DNA of 64,000 bases from an uncultured Isoptericola sp. (GTDB taxonomy: Bacteria; Actinomycetota; Actinomycetes; Actinomycetales; Cellulomonadaceae): contig CANMFP010000001.1 in the NCBI GenBank assembly GCA_947497265.1, forward strand, positions 558,001-622,000, given 5' to 3'. The notes under the pieces were generated by a model, which was not told the DNA's origin, ran no database searches, and saw only the letters and a program-made list of their open reading frames with translations. This document shows positions 62,221 to 64,000 of this stretch, one piece after another. A program made the translations under genes and the position numbers. Each line of letters begins with the position of its first letter. Position 1 is the first letter of the stretch.

Positions 62221-63690
62221 TCAGCCCCAGACGAGGCCGTGGGCCGGGTCCTCCAGCACGCGCGCGACGTCGGACAGGAAGCGCGACCCGAGCTCGCCGT
62301 CGACCAGCCGGTGATCGAAGCTCAGCGCGAGCTGCGTGACCCAGCGCGGCTTGATCTTGCCCTTGTGCACCCACGGCTGCTGCCGGATGGCACCGAACGC
62401 CAGGATCGCGGCCTCGCCCGGGTTGAGGATCGGCGTGCCGGTGTCGATGCCGAACACGCCCACGTTCGTGATCGTGAAGGTGCCACCGGACATGTCGGCC
62501 GGGCTGGTCCGCCCCGCGCGGGCGGTGGCCGTCAGCTCACCGAGCGCACGGGCCAGCGGGAGCAGCTCGTGCCGGTGCGCGTCCTTGACGTTGGGCACCA
62601 CGAGGCCGCGCGGGGTCGCCGCGGCGATACCCAGGTTCACGTAATGCTTGTAGACGATCTCGCGGGCCTCGTCGTCCCAGCTCGCGTTGATCTCCGGGTG
62701 GCGCTTGATGGCGAGCAGCGCCGCCTTGGCGGCGATCAGCAGCGGGGTGACCCGCACGTCGGCGAAGTCCCGGTCGGCCTTGAGCTTCTCGACGAGCTTC
62801 ATCGTCCGGGTGACGTCGACCGTCCGGAACACGGTGACGTGCGGGGCGGTGAACGCGCTGGTCACCATGGCCTCAGCGGTGCGCTTGCGCACGGACTTGA
62901 CCGGGACGCGGGTCTCACGGCCGTCGTTCGTCACCGACCCGGAGGCGAGCCACGGCTGGTCGTCGTCGGGGTAGGTCGCGAGGGTCTTCGGCTCGGCGGC
63001 CTCGGCCCGGGCCACCACGTCCTCGCGGGTCACGATGCCCCCGGGTCCGGTGGGCTGCACCGACGCGAGGTCGACGCCCAGATCCTTGGCGAGCTTGCGC
63101 ACGGGCGGCTTGGCGAGCACGCGGATCCGGCCGGCCGGCGTCGTGCCCGTCGGCGCGGCACCGGCCGTGTCGGCGGCAGCGGGCACGCTCATCATCGGCT
63201 TGGCGATACCCGGTGACTTCGCCGGTGCAGGTGCAGGTGTCGCGGCAGGTGCGGGTGCGGGGACGGGAGGCGTGGTGGGGGCCGGTCCCTCCGGGGCCTC
63301 GGTGCGGCGGCGGCGCCGGCGCGACCCGGCGGCGGCGTCGCCGGTGCCGTAGCCCACCAGCACGGACCCGGAGCCCGCACCGTTCGTCGAGCCGACGGAG
63401 GCGGCCTCGTCGGCGGGCGCGCCGGGTGCCGGATCGGGCGCGGAGGCGTCCGCCGACCCGACCTCGATGATCGCGGTGCCGACGTCGACCGTGGTCCCCT
63501 CCTCGGCGAGCAGGGCCACGACCGTCCCCGCGAACGGCGACGGCAGCTCGACCAGGGACTTGGCGGTCTCGATCTCGACGATGACGTCGTTGACCGCGAC
63601 GGTGTCGCCGACGGCGACCTTCCACTCGACGATCTCCGCCTCGGTCAGTCCCTCACCGACGTCCGGGAGGGGGAAGCGCTGGGTGCTCAT
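62221..63690 (-). CDS. bkdC: Branched-chain 2-oxoacid dehydrogenase E2 (dihydrolipoamide acyltransferase)
   Basis: Core acyltransferase of a 2-oxoacid dehydrogenase complex, 489 residues. The lipoyl domain (residues 1-78) has the lipoylated Lys44 in [12 protein letters not shown]. After a Pro/Ala-rich linker comes the peripheral-subunit-binding domain ([20 protein letters not shown] and [12 protein letters not shown]). The catalytic domain ends with [19 protein letters not shown], where His and Asp catalyse transfer. The sequence is closest in style to branched-chain E2. It starts 23 bases after the E1-beta gene with GAGGAG before the ATG. Confidence 0.92.
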   Translation of the reverse strand: MSTQRFPLPDVGEGLTEAEIVEWKVAVGDTVAVNDVIVEIETAKSLVELPSPFAGTVVALLAEEGTTVDVGTAIIEVGSADASAPDPAPGAPADEAASVGSTNGAGSGSVLVGYGTGDAAAGSRRRRRRTEAPEGPAPTTPPVPAPAPAATPAPAPAKSPGIAKPMMSVPAAADTAGAAPTGTTPAGRIRVLAKPPVRKLAKDLGVDLASVQPTGPGGIVTREDVVARAEAAEPKTLATYPDDDQPWLASGSVTNDGRETRVPVKSVRKRTAEAMVTSAFTAPHVTVFRTVDVTRTMKLVEKLKADRDFADVRVTPLLIAAKAALLAIKRHPEINASWDDEAREIVYKHYVNLGIAAATPRGLVVPNVKDAHRHELLPLARALGELTATARAGRTSPADMSGGTFTITNVGVFGIDTGTPILNPGEAAILAFGAIRQQPWVHKGKIKPRWVTQLALSFDHRLVDGELGSRFLSDVARVLEDPAHGLVWG

Positions 63691-63713
63691 CGGTCTCCTC
63701 GTTCGCAGGCCGG

Positions 63714-64000
63714 TCAGTGGGCCAGGGCGCGGTCGACGGCGTCGAGGACGCGGTCGGTGCTCGGCAGGTAGTCGTGCTCGATCTTCGCCACGGGGTACGG
63801 CGTGTGGAACCCGCCGACCCGCAGCACGGGCGCCTCGAGGGAGTAGAAGCACTCCTCGGTGACGCGGGCGGCGAGCTCGGCACCGGCACCGAAGAACGTC
63901 GGGGCCTCGTGCACGACGACGCAGCGCCCGGTCCGGCGGACCGAGCCCACCACGGCGGGCACGTCCATCGGGGACAGCGACCGCAGGTCGACGACCTCCG
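63714..64000 (-). CDS. bkdB: 2-oxoacid dehydrogenase E1 beta subunit, C-terminal part
   Basis: The frame enters from the right edge and ends at 63714, giving the last 95 residues. [20 protein letters not shown], then [20 protein letters not shown] and [20 protein letters not shown] are the classic C-terminal transketolase domain of branched-chain E1-beta. The 5' part, and probably the E1-alpha gene, lie beyond the window. It forms an operon with the E2 gene. Confidence 0.92.
   Translation of the reverse strand, partial: EVVDLRSLSPMDVPAVVGSVRRTGRCVVVHEAPTFFGAGAELAARVTEECFYSLEAPVLRVGGFHTPYPVAKIEHDYLPSTDRVLDAVDRALAH

Overview
The window is a very GC-rich chromosomal segment. It shows heavy use of TGA stops, GTG starts, leaderless genes and actinobacterial gene families: a fused Mrp antiporter subunit A/B, a GAP-family exporter, a CopD/CtaG fusion, a Rox-type rifampicin monooxygenase, ChaB and an ISL3 element. 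It most likely comes from an actinomycete of the order Micrococcales, perhaps the Cellulomonadaceae or Promicromonosporaceae. The species cannot be told from the sequence alone.

Layout. 1-6716: a minus-strand Mrp-type Na+/H+ antiporter operon (mnhAB-C-D-E-F-G) and the edge of a further gene. 6796-9917: a hypothetical protein, dCTP deaminase, tRNA-Gly(CCC) and a Phd/RelE-type toxin-antitoxin pair. 9918-17598: a small membrane protein, a secreted metzincin-like protease, pirin, an unusual non-coding tract with several DnaA-box-like sequences (13344-13645), a paralogue of the 6796 gene, a divergent DinB/TetR pair, a sugar-phosphate isomerase-like protein and a HAD hydrolase. 17606-25317: a GAP-family membrane protein, a two-component system whose kinase gene carries an in-frame palindrome, an APH-like kinase, an SDR, a PfkB kinase and a thioredoxin/NHL protein. 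25318-28849: gene scraps, DUF1992, ChaB, and an ion-channel gene interrupted by two in-frame TAA codons. 28929-34150: an aldo/keto reductase, a DrrAB-like ABC exporter with its TetR regulator, and a rifampicin monooxygenase downstream of a rifamycin-associated-element-like palindrome. 34209-37461: general PTS genes (HPr, enzyme I, EIIA) with a GntR regulator. 37539-40448: a foreign patch made of a broken IS5 transposase, a lower-GC operon for a secreted protein plus a two-TM protein, and an intact ISL3 element with an 8-bp target duplication. 40811-48154: a trypsin-like protein, then YhgE/Pip and MMPL membrane proteins controlled by a divergent TetR. 48147-55639: a polyol ABC importer (permeases and binding protein), a SorC regulator, a hipBA module and mannitol dehydrogenase. 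55733-64000: an S9 peptidase, a FAD oxidoreductase, a CopD/CtaG fusion, a lipoprotein, and the E2 and partial E1-beta genes of a branched-chain 2-oxoacid dehydrogenase.

How the parts work together. The Mrp complex should handle Na+ and pH homeostasis. The HPr/EI/EIIA set would energise PTS sugar uptake. The SorC regulator, ABC importer and mannitol dehydrogenase look like one polyol regulon, because a 10-base motif (CAGATGAGCA) recurs in both control regions. Three TetR genes each sit next to a dyad fitted to repress a neighbouring gene. Many stand-alone genes have a -10-like hexamer exactly 6-7 bases before the start codon and no Shine-Dalgarno sequence, which suggests widespread leaderless transcription.
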